A DNA stretch of 64,000 nt from Mastigias papua. Taxonomy: Eukaryota; Cnidaria; Scyphozoa; Rhizostomeae; Mastigiidae. Under the pieces are notes generated by a model, which saw only the letters and a list, made by a program, of their open reading frames with translations, was not told where the DNA came from and did no database searches. Shown here piece by piece: positions 1 through 45,694 of the stretch; position 1 is the first letter of the stretch; each line of letters opens with the position of its first letter. The stretch spans positions 2,377,150 to 2,441,149 of the forward strand of contig OZ025267.1 in NCBI GenBank assembly GCA_964019165.1, read 5' to 3'. The position numbers and the translations under genes are program-made.

Positions 1-665
1 TCATGAATGCATTCGTCATGTCCCAGTTTAGCTATTGCTCGCTAATTTGGATGTATCACGATAGAACCTTGAATAACACGGTGAATAAGATACATGAAAG
101 GGCTCTAACAGTCGCATACAAGGACAATGTCTCTAGTTTTGAAAACTTATTTGCAATGGATGATTCAGTGACCGTTCATCAGAGGAATATGCAGTTGCTC
201 ATGATAGAAATTTACAGAACAATACATAAATCTAAATCCCAGCTTTATAAAGCAATTTTTTGAAGGAAAAAGTGTTGCCTTACAACCCAAGGTGCTCTGA
301 TAAACTACAACTACCAAAGGCGAAAAAACTGGCCTTGAAATTGATACAGTTGGATATGTGGGGAAAAAGTATTGGAAGTACTACCACCAGAACCAAAACA
401 ATCAGACTCCCTTCAAATGTTCAAAAGGCTTATTAAAGCCTACGAATATGAAACCTGCTACTGCAGACTATGCAAATTTTTTTATCCTAATTGAGGTTTT
501 TTAGTTTAGATTTTATATCATAATGTTAATTATCATTGTAGGAATTTATCTTTATTGTAATACTTTATACATTGTTTGCAAATGATTGGCCTAAATTATC
601 TATTACAACTATAGTTTTGTAGCCAACTTTAAATGAAAGAAATAATAATGATAATAAATAATGAT
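1..665 (+). pseudogene. 3' relic of a non-LTR (LINE) retrotransposon
   Basis: The open frame from 3 to 263 reads like the C-terminal end of a LINE reverse transcriptase: a SQFSYCSLIWM block, then RTLNNTVNKIHERAL, then VTVHQRNMQLLMIEIYR. This module is common in cnidarian genomes. After the stop at 261-263 the homology continues in shifted frames: LPYNPRCSDKLQLPKAK near 276-320, YVGKKYW near 355-375, and a terminal CYCRLCKFFYPN near 457-492. There are therefore at least one in-frame stop and one frameshift, and the copy is dead. An AAT/ATA-rich tail at about 627-665 fits a LINE 3' end. The 5' part lies outside the window. The exact clade (CR1/Jockey-like versus another) is not resolved. Confidence 0.75.
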
Positions 666-792
666 AGTAGCCAGTTATTTATCAATTTTTATTATGGAGC
701 ACTGAGGTACACTGAGGAAACTCATGATTATATGAAATCTCTCATTTGCTAGCAAACATCATTCTTACTGATTGCCTATTGTGCATTTTTAG

Positions 793-14049
<13,257 letters not shown>

Positions 14050-15570
14050 TCGATTAACTTTCGTTATTAAAGTTCTAATTTTCGACCGACAAGTAGATCG
14101 ATCTATAAGCAGGATGCGCCATTCATTTTCGAGTTGGTCACTAAAGATTGGCATTTCATTTTCTCATACAACCTCTCTTGTACATCATTTAATTATTGAT
14201 TTTTTGTCATAATATATTAGCACAAGCATACGTTTTTCAATTTAAAAGTACGAGCCTTTGATATAGTTTTATGAATTTTGTATTGTATTTGTTCTAGTTT
14301 AGATGTTTGTACCACTTCATCTCTGTGAACTGTCTTCCTTATTAGCCAATGGTGTATGGAAGTATTTCTCCATTAGTATAACATATTGCATTGTAAATTA
14401 TCAAAGTTTTTACTGTTTTCATCAACCTCGCAGGCTTTCGGATGCCCTCTTGTTGGGCGTGGAAATGTTTACGATATAGATCTTTGATAGCATTTGTGGT
14501 TTATGGGTCGAGGCGTGCAGTGCAACCTTAGAACTTTCTCAGCCTCGCCCAAACACCAAAGAAATTCCTCAGTTCCTCGCACAAACATAGTTACCACGAA
14601 AGAGTACTTAGCTTTACTCCCTAATTTTTCCTAATTCTAGCTAAAACACTTTTTCTTGTCGCCGAAATGTGGCCATCAAACCAACCCACCAGATTAGAGA
14701 ATAGAGAATCGCTGCAGTGCTGGAAACTAGAGATAGACAGAGGTTGCTCTTCGGCCTTCTTCTGTTGTAGCTTAGATTGTGGACTTTGTCCAACTGCTTG
14801 GTTGCAGATAATTCAATCTTATTGGTCTTATCAATAGCCAATTCTATTGTGAAGTCTGATGAACGAATGGACACTTGACTCAAGTATCCTTACAGATATC
14901 CACCTCGAGAAGATTTTGTTTGCTTTATCAGTATATGTCAATATTTGGTACCATTTCGTCAAATGGGGCTCACCCATCTTAATAGTATTCACCAGTTTTT
15001 GTATTCACCAGAATTATTACTGAATTTCACAAAGTAGGATATGATTTATTTGTCCATTGCATCTCATTAGCTAAAGTCCTATTTCAAAGATTTTCAAATA
15101 TTCTCAAGTTGTTATTTCGTATTTAAATATTTTTGCTTCAAGCCGTAGTATCTTCTTTGGTTAACTGGAAATTACATATTATTATCAGAGGACATGTAAT
15201 CGAAAATACTATACGTCATTTTCAGAATCAGGAATTGTATTAGCTTTGGTATTTATGCATCATTTTATGCACCATTACCTCTATTTTAATGCTTAGTCCT
15301 TTCAGATACCTTATGCTCACAACTACAGCCCGAAGCACCTACACCCACAGGCTGCTTGCACATAACTTCTATCCAGAGGTACACCTTGTAAACTTTCCCG
15401 TGTACTTTTTGAAAGGAAATTGGGGTATAGTCTATATTTTGTTTTGTATTTGTAGCTGGACAAAGAGGATTGCCCCTGTTGGCCAGTGACCTCTATCTGC
15501 AATGATAAACGTCTTCTCTTCTGCCACATAACGACCAAGATAGACTTGGGAAAAATTATTTGTGTATCTT
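14050..15570. other. 3' flank of ARHGAP gene, nothing recognised
   Basis: It probably contains the 3' UTR. ATTAAA lies at 14066-14071. An 80-codon minus-strand frame at 14641-14883 has a hydrophobic stretch but no recognised family and no splice support. Confidence 0.4.
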
Positions 15571-15878
15571 AAGTCTTCGAATTAGCCCCACGGGAGCTTG
15601 TTTATTCCTTATACTCTTTGAATGGGTGTCTATATGGGGGAGAGCTTATTCGAGTGGGGCCTAGAAAGTTTTCTGACACACTGAGCATCTAAAGCTTATT
15701 TTTGTTCATTGTATGAAAAGAACAATCTAAGTATAAGCATCAGTCTGCTGCGAAGTGGTTGTCATATTCTGTGATAGAAGCGTATTGGGGGGGGGTGGAA
15801 CTTATTAACACTTTGAAGTTCTTGCATGGGAGCTTTTTCGAACAGAGGGGGGGGGACAAATGTTTGGATTTACGGTGC
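15571..15878 (+). repeat. TTAGCCCC MITE, diverged copy 2
   Basis: CTTCGAATTAGCCCCACGGG at the left and GGATTTACGGTG at the right match the ends of the 10677-10943 element. GAGCTTATTCGAGTGGGG and runs of G lie between. More diverged than the copies at 10.7 and 55.4 kb. Confidence 0.6.
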
Positions 15879-16584
15879 TGTTTTGATGCCTCTGTGATTA
15901 ACACAGTCGGCATTATCATTTTACAATAGAATATAGATGCAATATGTTTGCAAGAATCTGTCGCATATTCTGTCATAAGTTTAAAACCCAAGGACTTAAC
16001 AAAAGACACTTGCATAATCTGCTGTATTCTAATAGAAAAAGCAGCATGTTTTCTTCTCCCATATGTTTCATCTTAAAATGTGAATTTTAGGTCCATGACT
16101 CTGCCCCATGCCAATTAAATAGTTTATCAATCAGGTAGAAATGTTGTAGCGTTTATTCAAGCACAAAATTTCAAGAGAGAGGGCATTATTGGGTCCCCCA
16201 GTTGTGAAAACTACTCTGGGCCCCAAAACCAATCTCACCTCAATAAATATGTTAACTGGATAGCCACACCCGGATACCCCTGCATCATGACACTTTTTGA
16301 AACTAGTTCACCACAAAATCACTCAGCTTACGTGGTTATGAGTAATAATACCTCGATTTTATTGGAGTTTGGATGTTTGTTTACTCTCTTTACAGTTGTT
16401 TTCATCTTCTTTGAACCTGGCCGATCCAATCTGATAAAGGGTATAATCAAATATTGGAACGATTTTGATGACGTACTAGAAATGCTTTTACGCCTTAATA
16501 TACCTGATAGATCAGAAAGACCCAGAGTTAAGTACGTTGTGCTAGCCTGAGAGTACATATGAATATTATCGTTGTGAATTACAC

Positions 16585-17300
16585 GCCTTTTTTATAAGAA
16601 ACCTAGCACAAAGCCTATTTCTAAAAGTCACTTATTTTTGGACCTCTTTTGACCGCAGTTTAGTACTATGAGCTTCTTAATAGTACCTTCATTTAAACTG
16701 TACACTCATTGATATAGACATTGTTAAGTATCCTGTGTTGGGACAAGGCAATATGGCCACTGCAAATTTCACTGAAAGCCCGTCACTCTTTACAAGGATT
16801 ACACAACAATTCATCTGAATTTGGCATCTTTTTCTCAGTTGTTTGCAATAACAAACATTTTGGGAATTGAAAAAAGCTCTGTAGGTATGTTTTCCTTAAC
16901 TTGCATTGTGGATTCCATGCAAGATGAGTTGGTGTATGTTTTTTTGTAAGAAACCCTGTTTATAAGAAACCTAGTCCTAGACACTCTAAAATTTAAGAAA
17001 CTTTTCGAATTACAGGGAAAGAGTTAAGAAGCTGTAGAACTTTCGTGGTTTAAGAGACTTCAGAAGACAATGTTTTACGATATGGTTTCATTTCCACTGC
17101 AATTTTTTTCATTGAATTAAGAAACTTTTAAGAAGCTTTTAGAACTAAAATGCGGCCAAAAATTAAGGAACTTTCACTACTAGGTCTTGAGCTAGGTTTC
17201 TTATAACAAATATTGCATGTCTTTTTACAAGAAATCTTTTTTCGCCCAGTACTGAAACGTCTTAGCTTTTTCATGATTTCGATACTTAAAAATCTTTCTG
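16585..17300. repeat. TTATAAGAAACCTAG repeat family (copies)
   Basis: TTTATAAGAAACCTAG near 16593 and 16960 and its inverse CTAGGTTTCTTATAA near 17193-17207 bound an interior with recurring TTAAGAAACTTT words. The order matches 32338-32770 and the intact element at 39508-40192. A TTTTTCATGATTTC block near 17269 recurs inverted near 26805. Confidence 0.6.
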
Positions 17301-17559
17301 AAGGCTTTCTTTGCAAGAATATTCGAGTTTGTGTACTATTGCAGTGTTACACAAAAATACAAGCACTGAACAAATATAGCACTGAAATACATACATGCAT
17401 TATTACAGGAAATCTATGAAAATTAAGCAAAAGAGACGCTTGTTTGCTTCAAAATTGGAATTTTAAACTTTCTCGGGTCTCACAAATCCACTACTGAACT
17501 TTCTTAACTTTTGAGTAGCTGAGTACTGCTATGCAATAAACCACTTCTAAAAAACAGCG

Positions 17560-17720
17560 TTTAAGCCTGGTTTCCATAAAGCTCTTTCTTGTCTTTTCTA
17601 GTCTTTTCTAGTCTTTCCTGAGTACGAAAGACAAGGAAAGAGCCGTGTCTTTTGCAGTCTTTAGCCTGGTTTCCATAAAGCTTTTTTTTTGTCATTTCTT
17701 GTCTTTACTGGATAGCCTTG
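17560..17720 (+). repeat. AGCCTGGTTTCCATAAAGCT direct duplication
   Basis: The word AGCCTGGTTTCCATAAAGCT occurs at about 17566-17585 and 17663-17682, each followed by CTTGTCTTT-like sequence, with short tandem TCTTTTCTAG between. It looks like a small element or tandem insertion. Confidence 0.65.
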
Positions 17721-17848
17721 ACATCGAAGTGAAGATTTTTGTTGTATAGTCCACCAATAGACTTTACTCCTTAGTGCTAGTAATGTGTCAAAGTCTAGGT
17801 AAGCTGGCTTTATTTCGACGCCATTTTTGGCACAGATTATCAATACTG

Positions 17849-17985
17849 TACATGGGCGTAGGGGGACTTTAAATTTAGGGGGGTGCAAGCTGGCTTCCCG
17901 AATCACTCCTCTGTTGCTAAATTAGTTGGTGTCCAGACGCATTGAACTACAGCCCCCCAGCTCCCCACCTCCTACGCTTATGATA
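17849..17985. repeat. MITE-like element with CATGGGCGTAGG / CCTACGCTTATG ends
   Basis: The left ATGGGCGTAGGGGG and right CCTCCTACGCTTATG are imperfect inverted ends of about 13 bp, with G-rich and C-rich sub-termini. A related element with G/C-rich ends spans roughly 19855-19992. Confidence 0.5.
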
Positions 17986-18059
17986 CTGTATGTCCTGCTC
18001 TTTAGACCCTACTCATACTCAGAGCCGATTCAAGTGGTACTTGCCATAAGCAGCTTGGA

Positions 18060-18330
18060 GAGATCTCGTATTTTCATATTTACACTCTTTTTATAAAAAC
18101 ATAGTCTATAAGAATGCTAAGGCTAAAGGTCATTGAAATTTAAGAATTATCTGAATAATGCAAAGCTCAAGCTCAGTGACGACTTTGATTTTATCATTGA
18201 TTTGAGTTTTTAGAAAACAAAACAAGTGTGAATTTTCACTTATACAGTCAAAACTATTATGCTACAATGCGACTCTGGAAACTCTTCATGCGAGCGTCCG
18301 TTACACACTTTTTATTATCTGTATCAATAT
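18060..18330. repeat. CTATAAGAAT/AACAAAACAAGTGTGA family (copy 2)
   Basis: ATAGTCTATAAGAATGCTAAG, then AAATTTAAGAATTATCTGAA, AAACAAAACAAGTGTGAA and GGAAACTCTTCATG. This is the same order as 11030-11420. Confidence 0.6.
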
Positions 18331-20059
18331 GTCTGGCATGAGTTCTAATCGTTCTTCTCCGGAAGAAAGTGTGATGGGTAGTAGACAAGCTTAGCAGTAC
18401 TGCAATGGAAATGAATGGTGAGTGTTTCTCGTAGAATATGATGTAATACACAGTTTTTAAAGGGAAGCCACTCTTTTGCCTGAGCCTCAATTTTCTTAAC
18501 TTTCCCTGAGATTGAGGCTGAGAGATTTTCTTAAGATTTTCTTAACTTTAGCTGCAGTAAACTGGCTAAATGAAGTTACCATTACTTGTTATAAAGCGTT
18601 TGATCTTTGTTATCCAAGATTATCAAAGAAAAACTTAGATCTTTGTAAGGGAGCTTGCAAAGAATGAGCTAATGTTGATTTCTGGCACTTAAAAAAGATG
18701 AGGCTTGGAAATTGAGCCTTGTGATTTTCTTAACATTTTCTTAGCTTTTGGTCTTTTGAGCCTCATTTTTTATAACCTTCTGTCTTATATAAAATCTTGT
18801 AGTAAGTAGTAAACATCAAAATCAGGTATGAGATTGTATACAGATGAAGTGAACATTTCATATCAAGCAAACATTACACCTCGGGTTCAATGGTGGGGCC
18901 ACGAGGGAATGGGGGGCATGTCCCTATAGTTTTCGTCAAGAACAATTTGTAGTTCATCAGAATTCGAGAAGGAAAAGTTTAAAGAGGTGCAGTCAGATTT
19001 CTATCGAAATGTAACTGAATGTTATGTTATATCATTACTGTGTTTGCTACCTTTTAGTGACTGTACCGAAGGGCGTGGCCAAAACATGGCTTGGTCACCA
19101 AGTCTTCCTGATTCTGTGGTGGCTGGCCCCGCTCTGTTATCTGGGCAAGATTTTATCGAAGAGTAACTATCAAATCTGAGGAAAAATTCTACCCACTTGT
19201 AGGGATGTGTCGACTAGGGAGTGTGTGGAGGTCACACCGCAGTATCTATGAATCCTTTTGAAAAGTTGGTCATGCAGCAGGAAATTATAAGTAATTGGGG
19301 AGCTTGACTAAGTTTCAACATGCTATTCATTTATTCTCTTGGTCATGGTTATCGATAGTCAAATCTCTTTTTGAGATATTGCAAGTAACTTGCTGTTACT
19401 AGCCACCACCATCATTGTTTCCTTGTGTCCTGGAAAATACAGTTGATCAAAATATGATAGGTGGTCACTTTTCGAACGCAATCCCCTTCAAGCGAAATTG
19501 TCTAAGCACACCCCTTCGTATTAGTGGAAAATAGAAACATTTGCTGAATGTTCCGTTCCGCCATCGTCTTGCGTGTCAACCCATATTTTAGATAACTGAG
19601 GCAGTCTAGACATCAAAAATAAAACAAGTTGTTGTTGACAGCTTATCATCTTTATTATATTTGAGGCAGACCTCGTGACTAAAACTCTACCTTCACATTG
19701 TTAACTCAACCATATGATATTTTGCTCTGGTGACTTTTCCATTCTCCGTTAAAGGCATCGCGTTGTACGAGGTCCGAAGACCATTACTAGGTAAGCAGCT
19801 TATTTTGGTAAGTTTCATGGTATGTCTCGCTTCCTGTTTGAAGTGATGCCTATAAAATGGACGGGGGACTGGGGGGACTGTAGCTCCTCCACTTTTATAG
19901 TGAATGTACGCGTTTTAACACCCTTTATATCCCTGAAATGTTTATCTGTCCACTCGAGCCCCCCACCCAAAATGTTGCTCCGCCACCGCTGTATAAGCGA
20001 GAGCATAAATACATTTCATGAGACTAACTAAATTCTGTTGAATTATCATATCAGCTTGC
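18331..20059. other. Intergenic, mostly unassigned
   Basis: TTTTCTTAACTTT words near 18495-18560 and 18720-18745 resemble internal parts of the neighbouring TTAAGAAACT family. A MITE-like G/C-ended block lies near 19855-19992. No gene is seen. Confidence 0.4.
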
Positions 20060-20400
20060 AGTTATTTACACACTTTTTTCACGAGAATACCAAACTTTTT
20101 CACTGAGACTCAATTTTATATTGTTTGATTTTGAACCTAAGAGTGTTCGCAAACTATTCTTATGTTTTAGCGATTTCGAGCACTATTTCTCGCATAGACT
20201 ATATTCCTATAGGAAAAAGTATATAACTGACACTTCCTTTAAGTTTTGCTCGGACGCATCATGGTGTAACGAGTTCCAGACAGGATAAGTGAAGCATTAA
20301 CGAAGCTTGAGCCTTGCAGTATTCTTAAAGTATTCTTAAATTTCAGAGAATTAGAGCCTTAATAGTCTTGTAGACTGTATTCTTATAAAACAGCCTATGA
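20060..20400. repeat. CTATAAGAAT family, inverted (copy 3)
   Basis: GAAGCTTGAGCCTTGCAGTA, TATTCTTAAATTTCAGAG and AGACTGTATTCTTATAAAA match the reverse complement of 18060-18330 and the parallel block at 31560-31680. Confidence 0.55.
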
Positions 20401-20697
20401 AATGCAGATAAAGTCGTGAACAGGGGTGCACTGGTGGGTCTTCCCCAAACTTGCTACTTGATGAAAGAGGCCGGTATTAGTAATTAATATTTAGTTTCAT
20501 TAACTATCAAGTTGTAGGACAAGAATCAACAAAGTACCTAAGGGTAATAGGGGGTCCGTGAAGACAATAGGCATAGTGGGCTCAGCAGCTACCCCTGGTT
20601 GTGAGTGTATCTGCTACGTTAGGGCCTAGAGCCACCAAGAAGCCCGGGAGGAGACGTTTTTGGTAAGCGCGCGATCTCAAGTGACTAGGACAGCGAG

Positions 20698-20724
20698 TTG
20701 GTTCGTTCGTTCGTTCGTTCGTTC
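20698..20724. repeat. (GTTC)n short tandem repeat
   Basis: About six copies of TTCG/GTTC. It is too short to support any function. Confidence 0.85.
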
Positions 20725-21225
20725 CCGCGCGCATCCACAAGTATTCTAACGGAGATTCCGTTAACCTAGCACACCATGAGCGTGGAAACTGCTTGACATA
20801 GGTCAGGTAACATGACATCAACATACCTGGTGATATTTGGCGACATTGATTGCCGACGTTGGTCGCTAACGTCGGTGATTGACTCGTCTCCAGCGTAAGA
20901 GCTCAGTTGTATTGCAGAGACTTGTTAGAGAATACTTACTCAGAGATTCGCTAGCTGAACAGACTGCAATATACCAATGCACTTTTCAGCAAATATTTAG
21001 CGTAAAATGGTATCAACTGGGAAAGTAAATTTAGTGCTCCTTGCAAGCAGACGTGTTTCTATAAGAATTAATATTCTGTTCAATAGGATTATGTAGGATT
21101 CTGTGCTAAAGGGACTAGCCTGATAAAGAGACCGATGATGGAACTTTTCGACTTTGACCATTTTCACCACTGCAAAACATCCAGCGTCAGGAAGCTGGTT
21201 CTATCTGTTGTAGTTGAATTCTCAT

Positions 21226-21455
21226 GAAGTGTATGCAATCCATGTAGCTGAGTGTATGCAACCCATGTAGCTGAGTGTATGCAATCCATGTAGCTGAGTG
21301 TATGCAATCCATGTAGCTGAGTGTATGCAATCCATGTAGCTGAGTGTATGCAATCCATGTAGCTGAGTGTATGCAATCCATGTAGCTGAGTGTATGCAAT
21401 CCATGTAGCTGAGTGTATGCAATCCATGTAGCTGAGTGTATGCAATCCATGTAAC
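21226..21455 (-). repeat. 23-bp minisatellite, about 10 copies
   Basis: The unit is GTATGCAATCCATGTAGCTGA plus GT (23 bp), nearly perfect over about ten copies, with one ACCC variant unit near 21262. Because 23 is not divisible by three and the unit has no stop on the minus strand, all three minus frames stay open and encode the same 23-residue cycle (HTLSYMDC, IHSATW, IAYTQLHGL). Coding use is not supported. Confidence 0.95.
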
Positions 21456-21485
21456 TCAGTGGTGCATGACTCGTAGAAAGTGTAT

Positions 21486-21690
21486 GAGATTGGTATAATT
21501 TTTACTGATTTCTTGCTATTGATTTTTGTGACTTTTGTGATTATTTGTGATTTTATGATCTTTTTGTGATATTTGGTTATTTTTCGTATTATTTTGGATA
21601 TCTTTTTTGACCTTTTTCTGATTTTTGTGATGTTTTGTTATTGGTTTTTGAGATTTTTGTTATTTCTTGGTGATTTTTAGACTAGGTGTA
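21486..21690. repeat. TTTTTGTGATTT low-complexity tract
   Basis: Loose repetition of GATTTTTGTGA and GATTTTTTG words. No gene or RNA is seen. Confidence 0.7.
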
Positions 21691-21849
21691 CCAGATTTTT
21701 GCAAGTAATATGCCCCTCGCATGTAGCAGGAGTTTCACAGAGGGATTTTGGTTGAGGTTTTAGTGCTTGCCCACTTACAACGCTTTCTTGCTTCTGTACT
21801 GCTTTTTAAAACTTGCTTTGTGAAGAATCCCCGAGCCCCTTGGCTATTT

Positions 21850-22130
21850 TCCAACTGTAAGTGCCCCTTCCTGTGAGAGAGAATTTATGACGTATGCCCA
21901 CAATGCACTGTTGTTTCCTCTCAAGCATGAAATCGATCCAATCGACTGCAGGGAAGAAGGCCGACGGACGTTGCTGTATCTTGCGAACAGGTAGCCGCGT
22001 GGAAAAAGCGTGTGGCTTTACGATAAAGTTATTTACCTTTCACTTCTAATGCCTCGAAGAGCTTGTAGTTATTCCATATCTACTTTTCAGCAAGTTTTCG
22101 CCATTTCTGAAACTTTTCAAAAGTGTCCAA
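21850..22130 (+). promoter_or_regulatory. Possible promoter / 5' UTR of the MITF-like gene
   Basis: This is the stretch just upstream of the proposed start codon. It contains a CRE-like ATGACGTATG near 21887, a possible 5' UTR donor GAACAG|GTAGCC near 21984-21995 and an acceptor CTTTTCAG at 22083-22090, 40 bases before the ATG. No TATA box or initiator is convincing. The transcription start is unknown. Confidence 0.3.
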
Positions 22131-41636
<19,506 letters not shown>

Positions 41637-43755
41637 GCGTCAGCATGTTGACTCTGTGTATGGTTATAATGATTTTAGCCTGAATGATTGGAATCAATTG
41701 TGAATGTTTGGAAGATGACCCATACTCGCCATGTGATTCGATATCTGAGATATTGCAGGTGCAGTCTTTGATCACAGCCAATTGATATTACGCACGCAAG
41801 TAAAATAACTGCATTTAGGGAGTAACGTCGTTATGTCGTTGTCACCAGCCCATTGCATCGCATGGTACAGTTACCAGTAGCAGCTGAAACGGCATCGTAT
41901 TTTAGAGCGATGATAATATTCACTTTCCTTCCCAGCAGTCTAGTTGGAAGGTGCGTCTTGAAGATATATACTGCTTGCCTTCTCAGTTTCGGAGAGAGAC
42001 CAGCTTACTGGCTTGTGTTATGCCCTGACACAGCCATTGGCATATGGTAGAGTTACAATTTAGTGTAGACAGTACTTATGGGACAAGTTCTATTGCATAT
42101 TATGAGATGGCCAAGTATTTTTGGCATTCACATAAACTTAAGTATACTAACAAGAGCATTGCGCGTAAGGCCCGAGGCATATTGTGATTCGCTAAGTTAT
42201 GTGGGAAAAGACTAGTCCTGACACACTTTACAATGCAAAGGCAGGTGCACGAAACCTCGGTTTACAAGCAACATTGCAAAGCTCCTCCTATTATGTGAAT
42301 TAGATTGATGAATTAGATTTAATTTTGAAGACAATTTCAATATGTTATTGTTGGTATGGATCATAATGTTGATAGCTGTCCGTTGTGTTTTAACAAGGGA
42401 CCATGGTTTTACTAGCTGCACTAAGTTACGTGTTTACTACAGACAGAACTGATGCCATTGCCTTTCATCTTCAAAGGGTATTCAGCTTGCTACTCTGCTA
42501 TTTAGACCTCATTGCGTCCCAATCTGCCTCGTTCCGGTCCATTCTGCCTCGTCTATAGCGTTATTTTATGGACTCGGCACATTGAGACTTTGATGTAGTA
42601 TGAATATGACAATAACTGACGAGTATAGACTTGGAATATCTCCTTCCCAGCTAGCCCATCTTGCAGACGTTCCAGTGCGCTAATCTAAGGTTCTGACTCA
42701 GTTGAAATCACCTATGACAATGATCCTGGTTTGACCAGGGTTTCACTGCTAATAAGGTGGCACGTATGTTTCTAGGGCAAGTTTGTAGCTAGTAGTCTTA
42801 GTAACGGCAATGTATTTTCGCACCCAGACAATCCGCAGAAGACCGTTCAATGTGTGGTGCTTGTTTTGGAGTATACATACGTCGACTACAAGCCCCTGAT
42901 TGCTAAGGATAAGTAGGTAATCCATTTGTCTCTTGTATAGTACTTAGACAGAATGCAAGACGCGTCAATAGTTAACTTATCTATGTATACACGTATGCCA
43001 CTTTGCATGATATTCGTAGGATTGTAGGTTATATATTAGATGTTTTTAAGTACTTTTTGTTATTATTATTATTATTGTTATTATGTATCATCATTTGACG
43101 TTGTTTTTCGCTTTTTGTTGTTGTTGTCAGGGTAGGGGCATTTTGTATTGGGCACTATTGGTGGAATCCAGGCCCGCCGAAAGCTATCGGGAACTGGGAC
43201 AAAATGAAGAAGACTGGGATCCTTATGATGTTGTTATGAAGGTTGCAGTAAGACACCGCAGTCACCAAAGAATCACTTTATAACTTGGCAACCCTCTCAG
43301 ATTCGGGGGTGGGAGCAATTTGTCCCCATGCCCCATCTCTCGGTGTCGTGTTCGGATTAAGATAAAACTGAACTTATTTTACTAAGAGATCGTTGATAAA
43401 CTCGTGTTTTAAGTCACATTTACATAGTTGTCATGTCTCGTCCTGGCAAAACGTTAAAAGCAGCATTCCAAGTTGTGATTTTTCCAAGTTTTAGGTACTG
43501 TGTGATAGTGAGGCTATTGAGAGTTAACAACTGAGGCCATGATATGCTTGGACGGAAGCGAATCAACATACAGCATCTGTGGCATAATCTGCTGTCAATT
43601 TCTTGTTGCCTGAAAATAGTATTATTGCTTTCAAAGGCCTCCGAAGTTTTGCCAAAATAATTGGGATTTTTAAATGTTGGGGTGATTGGGCAAGTCTGAC
43701 AAGAATAGCTCTTGGTTAATACTTCTCTTTTTCTGCAGGTCATTTTTGTAATAAA
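41637..43755 (+). other. 3' UTR and flank of the MITF-like gene
   Basis: The first AATAAA I see after the stop is at 43750-43755, which would give a 3' UTR of about 2.1 kb if used. No other genes are supported here. Short open frames lack motifs. Confidence 0.4.
43750..43755 (+). terminator. Candidate polyadenylation signal AATAAA
   Basis: Consensus hexamer on the + strand about 2.1 kb after the MITF-like stop codon. Usage is not demonstrated. Confidence 0.3.
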
Positions 43756-45694
43756 ACTCGACGAAAAAAATCGGTATTGTAAGCTTTGTACATCAAGCTT
43801 TTGTATTGTTGAGATGTTTTCATGTGAAATAGCTGTATTTGTTTGGATGCCCGAGTTCTGGTAGCTTCTTAATATTATACAGAGTAAAAATGAACTTAAT
43901 GAAGCTTCTTAAATGTGCATTCAATTGCGTTCAGAAGTAAGGCGGGGCTTGTATAAACCAGTTAAACACAATTTTAGCCGCACGCATACTTAAACCTCAC
44001 TCATAAGCAGGGCTGAAGAAGAGGGGGTTCCTGGGGGCTTAGACCCCCTTTGCCATCTTCTAAGTAAAGTTGAGATATGAATTAAGATAATAAAATGGAG
44101 TGAGTCCTAGTAGCATTATTTCGGTACACATTGTTGCTCCACCAGTTGTTTTTGCCACCCTTCGTGCTAGAAGGATTCTCTATGTACGAAAGCTAGTTCC
44201 ACACCACTGCCAATAAAAAGAGCAGCTTGATTGAAACATTTTCAGTGGCTTAGATAAAAAGGAACGAACAGTATCAAAACAAACCGTTGGCTTAATGGTG
44301 TCGTAGGCAGAGACCCATAGATGCATTGTTCTTCTGTCCAATTGCAGATTAGACATATGGAACCGCACGAGGAGGATTTCATTAGCTTGCGAAGTTTAGA
44401 TGGCAGATAGATCTGATTCATAATCAGCATTTTAACAGCTAAAGTCGCCTAAATCAACAGGCAACGTGGGGAATTTAGCAATACATCGTGTACGATGCGG
44501 TGAATGACCAGGAAATTCCGTTCTCGTTACTAATGTATGAACTCGAACCACCTTATGTATTTTCCCCATTCTTCCTTTACATTCAGCTTGAAAATAGATT
44601 TACCGTCAAGTTTAAGGGAGGCTCCATAAGTACTGATGAACAGGCCACGATTGACATGCTAACTTTTACTTGACGAGACAAGAAATTGCCAATGACCTCT
44701 GTAAAGTTGAAGGCCGAGGTTCGATACACCCACAACTCTCCGACCTAGGTACGCCTCTGTTGTCGTTTTCCTGTTTTTTGATAGAAGCCTACCCTGCCCA
44801 TTGGACGAAGATCAATTTCTTGCAGAAAAGCCTTTTGTTGAGTACACCCTTGTTGGCATCAAAGAGATTACGGAAAATTTCAACTAGAGTAAAATTTTAG
44901 CCTTTAGGAACCACGGTGAGCAGGACTTGGCCCCTAATGCTTGTAGTCCCGAGGGCTGTGAAGACGAACTATCAACTGCAAGGGCTAAAGACAGTGATCT
45001 TGCATATAAATATTAGTAAAGTAAGAAGCAGGGATACTGAAGTTACAGAATTTCCTTGCAAAAAGAACATGAGGATAGCTGTATGTTATACTGATTCAGT
45101 GATTCAGTGATAGTGATTCAGTCCCTCATTAGGACCCGTTCTTGTACCCCAATCCATACTTAACATTACCACTCCATCTTCAACTAGAGGTCAGGAGTAA
45201 TGGAAACGCGCTGGGGACGTTGAAAGTTTGAGTACCTGTTATTCTCTCCTCATTTTCTCTTGATTAGTTGCTCTTGGGATTCTAATACATACAACAACCC
45301 TCAGGCAACTTGTGGAGGGCACTGATCTGGGTAAATGCTAGGACTACGACACAGAATAGGGAATAGGCAGAAGGGACACTCTATTGTTCAAAAACGGGCG
45401 AATTGAGAAAATATGTTTTCAATATAAACACTTCAGCCCGTCACTAGCTTGAGGGTACGTTTAATTTATACTAAATGAATTTGTACATGGCGATAATTAC
45501 AGATGTAAGTTGAACTGAAAAAGGATGCTCGCTTCAACAGATTGAATGTATTTGTCAACGAAATAAATGTTAAAATTGTAAGTATCAACCAAAGTGGGAC
45601 AAGATGACCTTGTGCCTTTTTCTACCTTAGATGAAGCGGTAGAATTCAATCGTCATCGTTTGTATAAGAAAATACTAGAAGTACGGCATGTTAG
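43756..45694. other. Intergenic, nothing recognised
   Basis: Open frames at 44180-44430 (minus) and 44488-44673 (plus) look more protein-like than most, but they show no family motif and no paired splice sites. They are left unannotated. Confidence 0.35.

Noticed and set aside
14641..14883. 80-codon minus-strand frame with a hydrophobic segment
   Set aside because: No family motif, no splice sites and no codon-level evidence; probably chance in 3' flank.
21164..21450. Three overlapping 66-93 codon minus-strand repeat proteins
   Set aside because: They follow directly from the stop-free 23-bp minisatellite; no start context or flanking coding sequence.
44180..44673. Protein-like frames on both strands
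   Set aside because: No recognisable domain and no matching exon phases; insufficient support for a gene.
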